Counted from the stretch's first letter, positions 9,701-17,859 are shown. The stretch is DNA of 64,000 nt from Fibrobacter sp. UWR2 (GCF_002210285.1 NZ_MWQE01000009.1:1-64000); one strand, 5' to 3'. Notes: a model not told the origin generated them from the sequence alone. Numbers and translations: made by a program.

Positions 9701-10009
9701 TACGGGGATAATCCACAGGTGGTGTGAACCCATGGTAAATATGGCGATATAGTTTTCGCCATACTTGCGGAGCCTGTGGTCAATCTTTTTGCAAAGGGAA
9801 TTCGTCGGAATCTGCTCGACATCGGCACGGTAAATCTTGAAACTGCTCTTTTGGGCGATTTCTTCGAAATCAAAGGAAAGCTCATCTTCGCCTTCCACAA
9901 TATTCAGGGGAAGCGGCATGCGATTAGACGGATTGTCATAACCCATTTCCGAAAACAGGGCGGCAAAATCGTTGTCCTTGAGATAAGCAATAAATTCTTT
10001 CTTGTTCAT
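6767..10009 (-). CDS. large N6-adenine DNA methyltransferase (Eco57I-like)
   Basis: A 1080-residue class I methyltransferase. SAM-binding motif I DPTCGSGAF lies near residue 501, and catalytic motif IV NPPY near residue 735 is typical of adenine-N6 enzymes. The 500-residue N-terminal part has no clear PD-(D/E)xK site; the C-terminal 250 residues are likely target recognition. Size and layout match the methylases paired with SNF2 helicases in DISARM-like or type IIG/ISP-like systems. It starts 4 nt after the PLD-helicase stop, which argues for a shared complex. Likely role: marking host DNA, with the helicase partner acting on unmarked DNA (inference). Confidence 0.85.
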   Translation of the reverse strand: MNKKEFIAYLKDNDFAALFSEMGYDNPSNRMPLPLNIVEGEDELSFDFEEIAQKSSFKIYRADVEQIPTNSLCKKIDHRLRKYGENYIAIFTMGSHHLWIIPVKTVEKRTLVSIEYEDAGKAEFLAQKMDNLSFGVDEEVTITDVTSRVQKEFAVNSEKITKDFYTGFRKQHDSFAKFISGIDVEGDRQWYVSVMLNRLMFCYFIQKKGFLDFDPHYLRHKLEWCKEHKGEDKYFTFYKGFLKALFHGGLNAPSKKRLAEFEKTYGKIPYLNGGMFDEHQIERDYKDIDIKDEAFEALFDFFDKWNWHLDTRISASGKDINPDVLGYIFEQYINDRAQMGAYYTKEDITEYIGKNCIVPYVMNKVQESLDEKEKAFIWDSLAQSGDTYIYDAVKKGVDLPLPDYIEKGIDTTKPNLLERRARWNEKADDELALPTEIWRETVERRERCMSLRKKISSHEINDINDFVTYNLDIRKFAEDLIEKTPSENFIAQTFDTLQNVTVLDPTCGSGAFLFAAMNIMEPLYERCIDRMEEFNEKDGSFKKELDEIKDKYRSNIQYFIYKSIILRNLYGVDIMHEATEIAKLRLFLKMVAVVEVDKRADNLGLDPLPDIDFNVRCGNTLVGFANERELERSFEGDWIEAGKKPEIDAEMADVAKIYDEFRQIQLDGGDLATFKESKKTLQTSLKKLNKTLDKKLYATNGMGKPFDEWKHDAQPFHWLSEFYQIIHGNGGFDVIIGNPPYVVYTKKNSISKVAVSDIYSLKEYETISCNNLYAFVLERSNKMVRDNGFMGMIIPISSVSSPQFNPLVDTLKKNMKFWVSSYSNRPGKLFDVEQRLTIFTGYKNNNCFTSYFSSSYKHWYTEERVNLFTTLYFAENTLDAFDIGLSKIGSKCEEDIKLKLSKRKDDKIGFLNLKTNKHYVYFHNAPTYFIRAMSFQPNKGMKESSHYKTIACGSKEISECVANVLNSSLYYWYYKMYSNCRDFSEREWKEFPCPLKIKELIDLNKKLTDSYQKNKLIKNRFYGQSQVFYEEYYPSKSKPIIDEIDKVLAKHYGFTEEELDFIINYDIKYRMGDELSQDEE

Positions 10010-10013
10010 GGTG

Positions 10014-13000
10014 TTACCGTGACTTGTTCTTTAGTCCCATAGAGCAAATAATTTGCGGTTCCTTGATGGCTGCATTTTCTTCGCCCCTGATAACGAGCCT
10101 GTCCTCATTCCGGAAATCAACGACCGTCGCGATGATTTCTTCGGGGCTAGCATTCCTGCGCAGCATCTGGCCAAGAATGTACTTGGCTTCTTCGTACATG
10201 GGATAGTTGTAGATATCGTCAACGGAGAGCTTCAAATCATCCGTGACAAAGAACGTTCCTTCATGATCCTTGCAGTAAGTATCGAGTAAGGTAAACAGGC
10301 GATTCTTGGTGCTGAATCGCGGTCCAAGAATACCTCCCTGCGGAATCTTGACCGATTGCATTTCCTTGATGGAACGCTTGACGAGTTCATGATGGTTGTC
10401 AAGCGCGGGATTCACTGCAGGAGTGTCGTAATCACAGGCCAACGCATCCAAAATGGTCTTTTGCGACTGCGTAACGATATTCTTCTTTATGTCCATCCAC
10501 ATGAGCATATCGCTTCCGCTCGGAGTCTTTGCGTAAGTGATAACACCCTGCTTCGATTCGTCTTCGGAGTTTTCCTTGGTCGAATAGATGACATTGCTCA
10601 AATTCGGGATAATGTTTTTCAATCCCGGATATTCTTCCGTTGCAGATTTCCAAATCTGGTAAGCATAACTTGCCAAATCGACTTCGCCATCTTCCTCTTC
10701 GTCAAGGACACCCTTCTTTTCGGTATAAAGGTCCTTGATGTTTGTCTCGTCGCCCTCGAAGAAAACTTCATCGGAACCAACCACATCGGCGTTTTCCTTG
10801 ATTCGATTAGAAAGGCGCTCCTTAAGCCTGATGAGCTTTTCCACACCTTCCGACGGGAAGAAACTGCAACAGTAAATCACTTCGGATTTCTGACCGATAC
10901 GGTCCACTCGACCCGCACGCTGAATCAAGCGGATAATTGCCCACGGCAAATCAAAGTTAATAATGATATGGGCATCTTGAAGGTTCTGGCCTTCACTCAG
11001 CACATCCGTTGCAACAAGGACTCGATATTGCTGATCTATAGGCAATGGGTTTTCAACCTTGTTACTGATTGGCGAGAACTTGCCCACTTCTGCTGTGGGG
11101 TCTTCGGAATCACCTGTAACGCAACCAACGTTCTCTATACCACGATTTTGCAGTTGCTTTGCGATGTATGCAGCCGTGTCACTGAACTGGGTGAATATAA
11201 TTGCTTTTTCGCCCTTGAATTCGCCTGTCAGCAGCTTATGCAATTCGTTGAGTTTTTCATCTAATTCCGGTTCCCAACCACCGCAGTATTCCAGCATGTT
11301 CATCAATGTTGTACAGTCGGCCTTTAAATCCCTCTTCAAGGTTGGCGTAAAGTAGCCGGAATCAATCCAGGAAACACTACTGGACTTGTCGGCAACAATG
11401 CGTTCGTAAATCTGCTGAGCAGCCTTCTTGTATTTTTCTTCAGTTACAGTTCCCGCAAAATTTAGACTATCTCCAAAAATGGAACCCGATTCATCAAACA
11501 AATCGTTGGTATGGTTTTCCACATCCTCGTCATCAAGGAAATTATCCGCCAAGGCATTCTCTGCTCCAATAGGGAACGGGAGCTTTTTCTCAATAGCATA
11601 GAGATAAACTGCATTTCGGAGAATGTGCCTATGGATAGAAATCAGGAACACAAGGCCGGAACTGTCCATTCTCTTGAAGAAGTTAGTCCGACAGAAGCCC
11701 ATCATTCTGACGCCAGCCTTGCTCAAGTTGGCAAGAATTTGCTGCTCAGTTCCGTTCGCATTCTTTTGTTTCGTCGGCGAGATATATTTGCTTAGGCCAT
11801 AACGAGGGAGTTTCAGTTGCCCCATCATATCCATCATCTCGTCAGAATAAAGACGACTGAACTGGTCGTTATCTACTGTCTTGAACTTGATTGCTCTCGG
11901 AATGCGTTCCGGGAAATAGGACTTCGTTCCATCCGGAAATTCCAGATACTTGCGGCCGTAATCATCAGTCTTTGCGTAATTATCCTTGATGAACGTGCGG
12001 GTGCGACGCACAAGGAACAAACGCATGAGTTCTTGCCAGTCTTCAGGTTCGTAACTCTTTTCAAAGGCGCCAACACCGCGAATGAATGTTTCTGGATGCT
12101 TGACAGAAAATTCCCTATCGCCCTGCAATGTGCGGATATAAGCCTCGGGCTTAATGCCCAAATCATATTCTTCCGGCAAGAACAACCTTAACTGGTTACT
12201 TAAATCCTTATATTCTTTGTTGTACGGCGTTGCAGTAAGAAGCAAGACTTTGCTGTTCTGGTACTGAATAAAGTCCTTTAGATTCTTGTAGCGCGCACCA
12301 TCGCTATTACGCAAGTTATGGCTTTCATCTACAATGATTAAGCGATAATACTTCAGGTTTTTGTAATCAAGATGTTTGGCATTAGAATATACATCGGCCT
12401 TTAAATCGTAATCCTTGATGTACCCCTTCCACATCGGGATAAGGTTTGCTGGGCAAATGATAGCGGTGCTGCAGGAATTACGCATCTCATAGACTTTGGC
12501 GATGGCACATGCAGTAATCGTCTTTCCAAGACCCACGACGTCGCCAATCATGGCTCCGCCATATTTGTCCAAATGCTTTGCTGCAAGTTTGACCGCCGTT
12601 GCCTGGAAATCGAACAAGGTATGCTTGAACTCCGGCGGAATCACATATTCCTTGATGCCGTCACGAGCTTCCTGGCTAAGGTGGTAAGCTGTTTTCAAAT
12701 AGATATAGTAAGGCGGAATATCTTCTTCACTAGCCCAGCTTTCATCGATAATCTTTATAAGCTCTTCGGTGATATCTACACAGAAGTTGTCTTCCCAGCG
12801 TTTATCAAACCAATCAGCAAATTTCTTTGCATCGTCGCGATCTGCAAATTCGGCATCTAGTTCACCATTTGCATTCAAGCCGGCATAGGTCAAGTTACTA
12901 GAACCCATCATCGCCATAATGGGATTGAACGAATCGTCAGGACGGTGAGCCAGATACAATTTCGCATGCAGGGGATACCTTGCAAACAGCTTTACGCAGA

Positions 13001-13409
13001 CCTTGCCCTCTTTCATCTGCTTGGACAATTTCTGCAGGGCGGCCTCGTCTGCACTTGTCGGCACGCCCATTACAAGTTGCTTTTTAAACTCAGCAGCCAT
13101 CTGACGCTTACACTTGCGGACCAATTCAGTATCAGCAGGAATTTGGCCCGATGCAGAATACATGCCCTGAACAAGTTCCTCGGGAGTCCGTTGCATCCCG
13201 ATAAGCAAACGACAAATTCTATTTACAGGTTCATCTTTTTCGTAAACTTCGCACCCCGGAAGTTTGTCTATCAAATCGGCGATAGAACCCCAACCCCTTA
13301 GATTGAAATAGCCCACGCAAAAATCAACTCGCTTGACTCCTGAATTAGAAACAAGCTGTTTTAAGCCTTCAGCGAACTTCAGGTCGATGTTATCATAAAT
13401 ACGCGACAT
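10014..13409 (-). CDS. SNF2-type helicase with N-terminal PLD nuclease domain
   Basis: A 1131-residue fusion. The N-terminal 190 residues form a phospholipase D-like nuclease: HAKLYL near residue 145 and GSSNLT near 170. The SNF2/RapA-like helicase follows with GLGKT near 288, DESH near 358, LLTATPYN, and the motif V/VI block ending QRAGRVDRIGQ. Related PLD-helicases act as nuclease-translocases in DISARM and NgoFVII-like restriction systems. It is the first gene of the operon; AAGGAAAG lies before the ATG at 13409. Only one copy of the PLD motif is visible, so an active nuclease would need dimerisation. Known for related families, inferred here. Confidence 0.85.
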   Translation of the reverse strand: MSRIYDNIDLKFAEGLKQLVSNSGVKRVDFCVGYFNLRGWGSIADLIDKLPGCEVYEKDEPVNRICRLLIGMQRTPEELVQGMYSASGQIPADTELVRKCKRQMAAEFKKQLVMGVPTSADEAALQKLSKQMKEGKVCVKLFARYPLHAKLYLAHRPDDSFNPIMAMMGSSNLTYAGLNANGELDAEFADRDDAKKFADWFDKRWEDNFCVDITEELIKIIDESWASEEDIPPYYIYLKTAYHLSQEARDGIKEYVIPPEFKHTLFDFQATAVKLAAKHLDKYGGAMIGDVVGLGKTITACAIAKVYEMRNSCSTAIICPANLIPMWKGYIKDYDLKADVYSNAKHLDYKNLKYYRLIIVDESHNLRNSDGARYKNLKDFIQYQNSKVLLLTATPYNKEYKDLSNQLRLFLPEEYDLGIKPEAYIRTLQGDREFSVKHPETFIRGVGAFEKSYEPEDWQELMRLFLVRRTRTFIKDNYAKTDDYGRKYLEFPDGTKSYFPERIPRAIKFKTVDNDQFSRLYSDEMMDMMGQLKLPRYGLSKYISPTKQKNANGTEQQILANLSKAGVRMMGFCRTNFFKRMDSSGLVFLISIHRHILRNAVYLYAIEKKLPFPIGAENALADNFLDDEDVENHTNDLFDESGSIFGDSLNFAGTVTEEKYKKAAQQIYERIVADKSSSVSWIDSGYFTPTLKRDLKADCTTLMNMLEYCGGWEPELDEKLNELHKLLTGEFKGEKAIIFTQFSDTAAYIAKQLQNRGIENVGCVTGDSEDPTAEVGKFSPISNKVENPLPIDQQYRVLVATDVLSEGQNLQDAHIIINFDLPWAIIRLIQRAGRVDRIGQKSEVIYCCSFFPSEGVEKLIRLKERLSNRIKENADVVGSDEVFFEGDETNIKDLYTEKKGVLDEEEDGEVDLASYAYQIWKSATEEYPGLKNIIPNLSNVIYSTKENSEDESKQGVITYAKTPSGSDMLMWMDIKKNIVTQSQKTILDALACDYDTPAVNPALDNHHELVKRSIKEMQSVKIPQGGILGPRFSTKNRLFTLLDTYCKDHEGTFFVTDDLKLSVDDIYNYPMYEEAKYILGQMLRRNASPEEIIATVVDFRNEDRLVIRGEENAAIKEPQIICSMGLKNKSR

Positions 13410-13496
13410 GTCTTTCCTTGATAACTGAAATATACCCTATTTTATTGACATCAAATTGCCAACGGATAGCCTTTTTTTTGCTTTTTGGGGGAAGTA

Positions 13497-13525
13497 TTGA
13501 CAAACAAGATTTTTGAATTTATATT
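13497..13525 (+). promoter_or_regulatory. sigma70-like promoter for the ATPase/TOPRIM operon
   Basis: TTGACA at 13497-13502 and TATATT at 13520-13525 are separated by exactly 17 bases. The start would fall near 13533, about 50 nt before the leader micro-ORF. The helicase operon is read the other way from 13409. Confidence 0.6.
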
Positions 13526-13584
13526 TAGTGCACAAGTGTGTAGTCTTTGGCATTTTTGACGCTTGTATGCCAGAGGAGTTGACG

Positions 13585-13683
13585 ATGCCTTTAGGAACTT
13601 ACTCGCCCAATTTTAGCACAACCAAACCAATTTTCGATATTTTTTATATCGTTTTTATGTTTGATATTGACTTTTTCAGCTAA
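13585..13683 (+). CDS. leader micro-ORF (32 residues) upstream of the ATPase gene
   Basis: ATG at 13585 follows a strong AGGAG (13574-13578). The 32 codons run to TAA at 13681, only 12 nt before the ATPase ATG, which itself has no ribosome-binding site. The peptide starts MPLGTYSPNFST and has a hydrophobic aromatic tail (FDIFYIVFMFDIDFF). The arrangement suggests translational coupling or a sensing leader peptide. It could also be a chance ORF; the good Shine-Dalgarno is the main support. Confidence 0.45.
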   Translation: MPLGTYSPNFSTTKPIFDIFYIVFMFDIDFFS

Positions 13684-13695
13684 TTAAACTATTTT

Positions 13696-15075
13696 ATGGA
13701 TATGATGAACGCTACTGTCATATTGAAAAGAATTCTCCTCGAGAACTTCAAAAACGTCAAAAGGGGAGAAATTTCCCTGGTTCGCAAGGACGAAACCGGG
13801 GCCTGCATTGCCGGTATTTACGGCCAAAACGGTTCCGGCAAAACGGCGATTATCGAAGCCCTGGTTATGTTGAAACACTGCCTTATGGGATACCCGTTAG
13901 AGCCAGGTGACGGAAACTATATCGCATCCTGCATCAATGTCGATAGCGAGTCCGCCCGACTTGAATTCGAATTCGCCATCGAAGACAACGATAACGAAAC
14001 TAGCTATAAAGTTGTCTATGGTTTTTCAATAAAAAAAGGCAATAGCGAAAATTACGCCAAGTTAGTCATTTACAATGAAAAAATTTCTTATTCGAGCAAG
14101 AGCAAAGATACCGCAACAAAGTTTGTCGACTACATAGATACCAACAGCGAATCCCCCTTTGTCCCCAAGGCAAAATACGACATGCTCATGGGCAAAGACA
14201 AAAACAAAAAAAACGCCCTGCTTGTTGCAAAAAAAATGGCCGAAGCAAATACCGCCTCCTTTATTTTCTCAAAAGAAATGAACGATGCCATTATGCCTGG
14301 AGAAACTAATTCTATTCTGGCACGTTTGGCATGGTATGGCGCACGTGAACTTTTTGCAATTAGAACGGCAGTCACAGGACGTATCAGTTTAAACGATATG
14401 CCTCTCCACATCTCTCTGGACCATGCCACTAATCACAAATCTGCAAGTTTGCTGATTCCATTAAACCGGCCTACCACAATTGCGATAGATATTTTGCAAG
14501 TTCTGGAAAGAACCATCAAAAGTATGAACATCGTCCTACCGCAGATTGTCCCCAATCTCAAGGTTGGTTTAAAGATTCTCGGCAGAGAACTGATGCGCGA
14601 TGGTTTACCGGGCCATATCGTGCAATTGACATCTTGCAAGGAAGGCCATGAATTCCCGCTCGTGATGGAATCCGATGGCATCAAAAAAATCATATCCATA
14701 CTCTCCCTGCTTATCGACGTCTATAACAACCGCTCCATCACGGTCGCCATAGACGAGCTCGATTCCGGCATCTTTGAATACCTGCTGGGCGAAATTCTCC
14801 GAGTTATTTCCGAAAAGGGCAAGGGGCAGCTGCTGTTCACGTCGCACAATCTGCGCCCCCTTGAAACGCTGGACAAAAACTTCATCGTATTCACTACAAC
14901 AAATCCGATGAACAGGTATATTCGTTTCAGCGGTGTGAAAACAACCAACAACCTGCGCGACTTCTATTATCGCGACATTATCCTGGGCGAACAGAGCGAA
15001 CCCGTTTACGAATCAACCAACAATTCCGAAATTGCACTAGCCTTCAAACTTGCCGGAGGTTCCAATGCCTCGTAA
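13696..15075 (+). CDS. AAA/ABC-type ATPase of an ATPase-TOPRIM defence pair
   Basis: A 459-residue SMC/ABC-like ATPase of the AAA_15/21 class: Walker A GQNGSGKT at residues 43-50, and Walker B with the D-loop in VAIDELDSGIFEYLL near residue 352, followed by the switch region LLFTSHNLRPLE. The following gene overlaps its stop and encodes a TOPRIM protein, as in the PARIS (AriA/AriB) and AbiL-type abortive systems. ATGs at 13696, 13702 and 13705 are all possible, none with a Shine-Dalgarno. Likely role: phage sensor that holds and releases a toxic TOPRIM effector (known for PARIS, inferred here). Confidence 0.75.
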   Translation: MDMMNATVILKRILLENFKNVKRGEISLVRKDETGACIAGIYGQNGSGKTAIIEALVMLKHCLMGYPLEPGDGNYIASCINVDSESARLEFEFAIEDNDNETSYKVVYGFSIKKGNSENYAKLVIYNEKISYSSKSKDTATKFVDYIDTNSESPFVPKAKYDMLMGKDKNKKNALLVAKKMAEANTASFIFSKEMNDAIMPGETNSILARLAWYGARELFAIRTAVTGRISLNDMPLHISLDHATNHKSASLLIPLNRPTTIAIDILQVLERTIKSMNIVLPQIVPNLKVGLKILGRELMRDGLPGHIVQLTSCKEGHEFPLVMESDGIKKIISILSLLIDVYNNRSITVAIDELDSGIFEYLLGEILRVISEKGKGQLLFTSHNLRPLETLDKNFIVFTTTNPMNRYIRFSGVKTTNNLRDFYYRDIILGEQSEPVYESTNNSEIALAFKLAGGSNAS

Positions 15076-15781
15076 AAAAGTCGTATTCGTCATTGTAGAA
15101 GGTCCCTCCGACGAAACCGCCCTCGGCGTGCTCCTTTCCCGCCATTTTGACAAGGATACCGTCTATACCCACGTGATGCACTGCGATATCACAACGGAGT
15201 TTGACAAGGACACTCACCAGAAAATCGGCGCAGCAGATATCACGAAGAAGATTGCCGAGGTCGTCAAGAAGTGGGCAGATTCCTATCGCTTGAGACCGGA
15301 GCACTTTGAACGCATCATCCACATCGTAGATACCGATGGAGCATTCGTTGCAGAAGACTATGTTGTGCAAGGCGATGTAGATGCCCCCTTCTACACCCTG
15401 GATAAAATCCTGTGCCCTGTTCGGGAAAATATCATCGAGCGCAATTCAAGAAAGGCAAAGAACCTTTTGCGTTTGGCAACTACACCGACGATTTGGAAAG
15501 TTCCATACAATGCCTACTATATGTCCTGCAACTTGGACCACGTACTTTACAACAAGCAGAATTCTAACGACAAGGACAAAGAGAACGACGCCATAAAATT
15601 CGCCTTGCACTACAGGGAAAGCATTCCCGATTTTATCGACTTCATTTCGAAGTCTGATTTCTCGTACAAGATAAAGCCAGAATTATCTCTTGTAGAAAAT
15701 CACAAGGAATCATGGAAAGAAATTCAGATAGGCAGCAACTCTCTAGAAAGACGCACAAACTTCGGATTAGCGTTTATGTAG
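15065..15781 (+). CDS. TOPRIM-fold effector of the ATPase-TOPRIM pair
   Basis: A 238-residue protein with TOPRIM signatures: Glu in VIVEGPSDETAL (E12) and the DxD of HIVDTDGAF (D89, D91). The ATG at 15065 sits inside the 3' end of the ATPase gene and uses GGAGG encoded by that gene, so translation is coupled; a TTG at 15050 was rejected. TOPRIM partners in related systems are nucleases acting on DNA or tRNA. The C-terminal part after residue 100 is unrecognised. I could not decide whether it is closer to RloB, DUF4435 or another branch. Confidence 0.7.
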   Translation: MPRKKVVFVIVEGPSDETALGVLLSRHFDKDTVYTHVMHCDITTEFDKDTHQKIGAADITKKIAEVVKKWADSYRLRPEHFERIIHIVDTDGAFVAEDYVVQGDVDAPFYTLDKILCPVRENIIERNSRKAKNLLRLATTPTIWKVPYNAYYMSCNLDHVLYNKQNSNDKDKENDAIKFALHYRESIPDFIDFISKSDFSYKIKPELSLVENHKESWKEIQIGSNSLERRTNFGLAFM

Positions 15782-15792
15782 TGGATAGAAAC

Positions 15793-16491
15793 ATGGATAA
15801 AAACGAACTAATAAAACTAATCAATAAGAAAGGTCTTCATAATAGCCTTATTACCATTTATTATGACATAGGCAGAGTTTTGCCGTTTCGCGCACAACGA
15901 TATCCTGATGGAAGAATATCCGATTGGTACAAATCACAATATGTAGAGGTGCATGAAGTAAAGCCCGGCGGTAAAGGTGGAAAATACGGCCACGCCTATG
16001 GTTTCTATTATCGGAATGGAGAAAGAGCCGATGAGATGGAAAATAACCCAGAACAAAGTTGGTGTAGAAAGAATGACACGACTCCCCAATGCATTCCTTG
16101 TGCAGCATGTGGTTCATGGGTATTGTTAGATATTTTAAACGACCCAGCAGCTGAACCCGCAAAATTAATTGGCATCAATGATGTTATAGAAATGGGAGAA
16201 TATAAAGGTAGAACCCTAGCAGAAGTAGTTCATACCGATTGGCAATGGATACAATGGGCAATCAAAAACATTGCCTATTATTTTGCATTCTTTGATACGG
16301 ACGCATTGATAAAGGAAAGATCAAAAAGTCTTGAAAGCCTTCATATTGAAGGCAAACATCCAGATGACATACTAACCTTTGGAAAACATAAAGGAAAAAC
16401 TATAAGATATGTCGCCGAGAACGATATGGACTATCTTAAGTGGGCAACATTGAATATCCGAGATTTTGTTTTTAATTTTAATGAGTTATAA
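15793..16491 (+). CDS. protein with two ExoX C-terminal-like domains
   Basis: A 232-residue protein starting at the ATG 11 nt after the TOPRIM gene; no strong ribosome-binding site. The C-terminal half has two copies of a short module also found at the end of exonuclease X-like proteins: MGEYKGRTLAEVV followed by WIQWAI, then FGKHKGKTIRYVA followed by YLKWAT. The middle holds CIPCAACGSW, possibly a metal site. The N-terminal 100 residues are unknown. The ExoX-C module is thought to bind nucleic acid or partner proteins. Position makes it a possible third component of the ATPase-TOPRIM operon. Confidence 0.6.
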   Translation: MDKNELIKLINKKGLHNSLITIYYDIGRVLPFRAQRYPDGRISDWYKSQYVEVHEVKPGGKGGKYGHAYGFYYRNGERADEMENNPEQSWCRKNDTTPQCIPCAACGSWVLLDILNDPAAEPAKLIGINDVIEMGEYKGRTLAEVVHTDWQWIQWAIKNIAYYFAFFDTDALIKERSKSLESLHIEGKHPDDILTFGKHKGKTIRYVAENDMDYLKWATLNIRDFVFNFNEL

Positions 16492-16497
16492 ACAAAT

Positions 16498-16516
16498 ACG
16501 TCCGCAATGCGGACGT
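16498..16516. repeat. short perfect palindrome after the ExoX-C-like gene
   Basis: ACGTCCGC and GCGGACGT flank a 3-base loop, extended by one T-A pair. There is no T-tract behind it, so it is not a clean intrinsic terminator. It may be a binding site or an RNA-stabilising hairpin. Confidence 0.35.
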
Positions 16517-16546
16517 AATCAGAGTTTTAAGGGTAGAATCCCTATA

Positions 16547-16570
16547 GGGGAAGACATTCCCCTTCATTTT
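16547..16570 (+). terminator. probable intrinsic terminator
   Basis: GGGGAA and TTCCCC (16547-16552, 16557-16562) form a short GC-rich hairpin followed by TTCATTTTT. It lies 55 nt after the end of the ATPase/TOPRIM operon and before the hicB promoter region. Confidence 0.5.
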
Positions 16571-16644
16571 TCAAGGCATCAAAAAACATTAAATTACACT
16601 CGTAAGCCAAACTATTGCGCACACGATTTTAATAGTGTATATTA

Positions 16645-17073
16645 ATGGCAACCATGAATTACGCAGCGAAAATCGAGAAAGACAAGGACATGGGTTTCGT
16701 AGTTTCGTTCCCTGACCTGCCCAACGTGAACGCGTTCGGCGACACGCAGGAGGAGGCCCTCAGGCAGGCGAAGGATGCGCTCGGCGGTGCGATGGAATGC
16801 GACCTGGATCTCGGCAATACGATGATTCTCCCCAAGACAATGCCCGATTCCGACAAGGGGCTCTACCCAGTTGAGCTTTCCCCGCGAATCGAGATTGCAT
16901 ATAAACTATTTGAAGCGCGCAGGGGTCAAAAGAAGAGCGAGGTGGCGCGTCGCGCAAACATCACCCCGCAAGCGTACCAGCGTTTCGAGACTCCGAAGGG
17001 CTCGCCTTCCGTCGAAACACTCTACAAGCTGGCACACGCCCTCGGCAAGCAACTCGTAATCAAGTTCGTGTAA
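16645..17073 (+). CDS. hicB: orphan HicB-type antitoxin with HTH
   Basis: A 142-residue HicB protein. The N-terminal domain has the HicB pattern (DMGFVVSFPDLPNVNAFG, EEALRQAKDAL) and the C-terminal part is an HTH (KKSEVARRANITPQAYQRFE). HicB neutralises the RNase HicA and represses its own operon. No hicA is encoded on either side; the nearest HicA-like gene is 15 kb away (31685-31927) on the other strand. A promoter-like TTGCGC-N17-TATATT ends just before the ATG, so the mRNA might be nearly leaderless and start at the fourth codon (ATG 16654). GC content is core-like. Confidence 0.8.
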   Translation: MATMNYAAKIEKDKDMGFVVSFPDLPNVNAFGDTQEEALRQAKDALGGAMECDLDLGNTMILPKTMPDSDKGLYPVELSPRIEIAYKLFEARRGQKKSEVARRANITPQAYQRFETPKGSPSVETLYKLAHALGKQLVIKFV

Positions 17074-17114
17074 TATTTGTATATTGCTCCCAGCACCAGA
17101 AAAGGTGGTATTAT

Positions 17115-17154
17115 GGATCGCTCCCGCTTAGAAGGCGGAGCGGTCCTTTTTTTT
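17115..17154 (+). terminator. intrinsic terminator after hicB
   Basis: GGATCGCTCCCGC pairs with GCGGAGCGGTCC around a short loop, with one bulge, followed by eight T. The ORF6N gene starts 18 nt later, so this hairpin also lies in its leader. Confidence 0.8.
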
Positions 17155-17172
17155 ATGCAAAAGGAGCCAAAA

Positions 17173-17808
17173 ATGAAGAAAAACGTGACCCTCTCGCCGA
17201 AAAAGCCCGAATTTAGCCTGATAGACGAGAATCTGCTCAAGTCGCGGATATACACTATCCGCGGGGTAAAGGTCATGCTCGATGCCGACTTGGCGGAGAT
17301 TTACGGGTATAGTACGAAGAGATTTAATGAACAGGTCAAGAATAATATCGCCAAATTTGATGAGGATTTTCGGTTTCAATTGAATGAAGCCGAGATATCG
17401 TTATTATCGAGGTCGAAATTTTCGTCCTTGACCACAAAAAAAACTTCGAAAACAGATGAATTTAGCCAAAATGATAACTTGAGGTCGAAAAAATCGGCCT
17501 CAAGTTGGGGCGGTGTTAGGTACGCTCCTTTTGCCTTCACGGAGCAGGGCATCTACATGCTCATGACGGTGCTCAAGGGCGAACAGGCGACTGCACAGAG
17601 CAAGGCCCTTATCCGCCTTTTCAAGCAAATGAAGGACTATATCGCGGCAGAGAATGCACCGGATGTTTCTGCGAGGATGGTCGCCTTGGCGACGCAGACG
17701 AGTCAAAACACGCGGGATATCGCCCACTATTCGAGATGTTGCTGTAAGATGAGAAATGAGGGCGCAAAAACAACTTACAAATTAGTGTCAATATTATATA
17801 TAAATTAA
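17173..17808 (+). CDS. ORF6N-domain protein, shortened C-terminus
   Basis: A 211-residue protein with an ORF6N domain: IYTIRGVKVMLDADLAEIYGYSTKRFNEQVKNN... (residues 21-50), then the conserved PFAFTEQGIYMLMTVLKG. ORF6N proteins are phage-type DNA-binding regulators often found in accessory regions. The start at 17173 has AAGGAG upstream. After NTRDIAHY the tail becomes CCCKMRNEGAK..., unlike the usual coiled tail of the family, so the 3' end may be frameshifted or recombined. Confidence 0.7.
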   Translation: MKKNVTLSPKKPEFSLIDENLLKSRIYTIRGVKVMLDADLAEIYGYSTKRFNEQVKNNIAKFDEDFRFQLNEAEISLLSRSKFSSLTTKKTSKTDEFSQNDNLRSKKSASSWGGVRYAPFAFTEQGIYMLMTVLKGEQATAQSKALIRLFKQMKDYIAAENAPDVSARMVALATQTSQNTRDIAHYSRCCCKMRNEGAKTTYKLVSILYIN

Positions 17809-17859
17809 ATTATTTGTTATAATTAAGTAAAAAAAAGGCCTCATTAAGGATAAAATTTT

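Noticed and set aside
8636-9727. 363-codon frame on the plus strand
   Set aside because: It is antisense to the large methyltransferase, whose motifs are clear. The opposite frame is open through codon bias only and has no domain.
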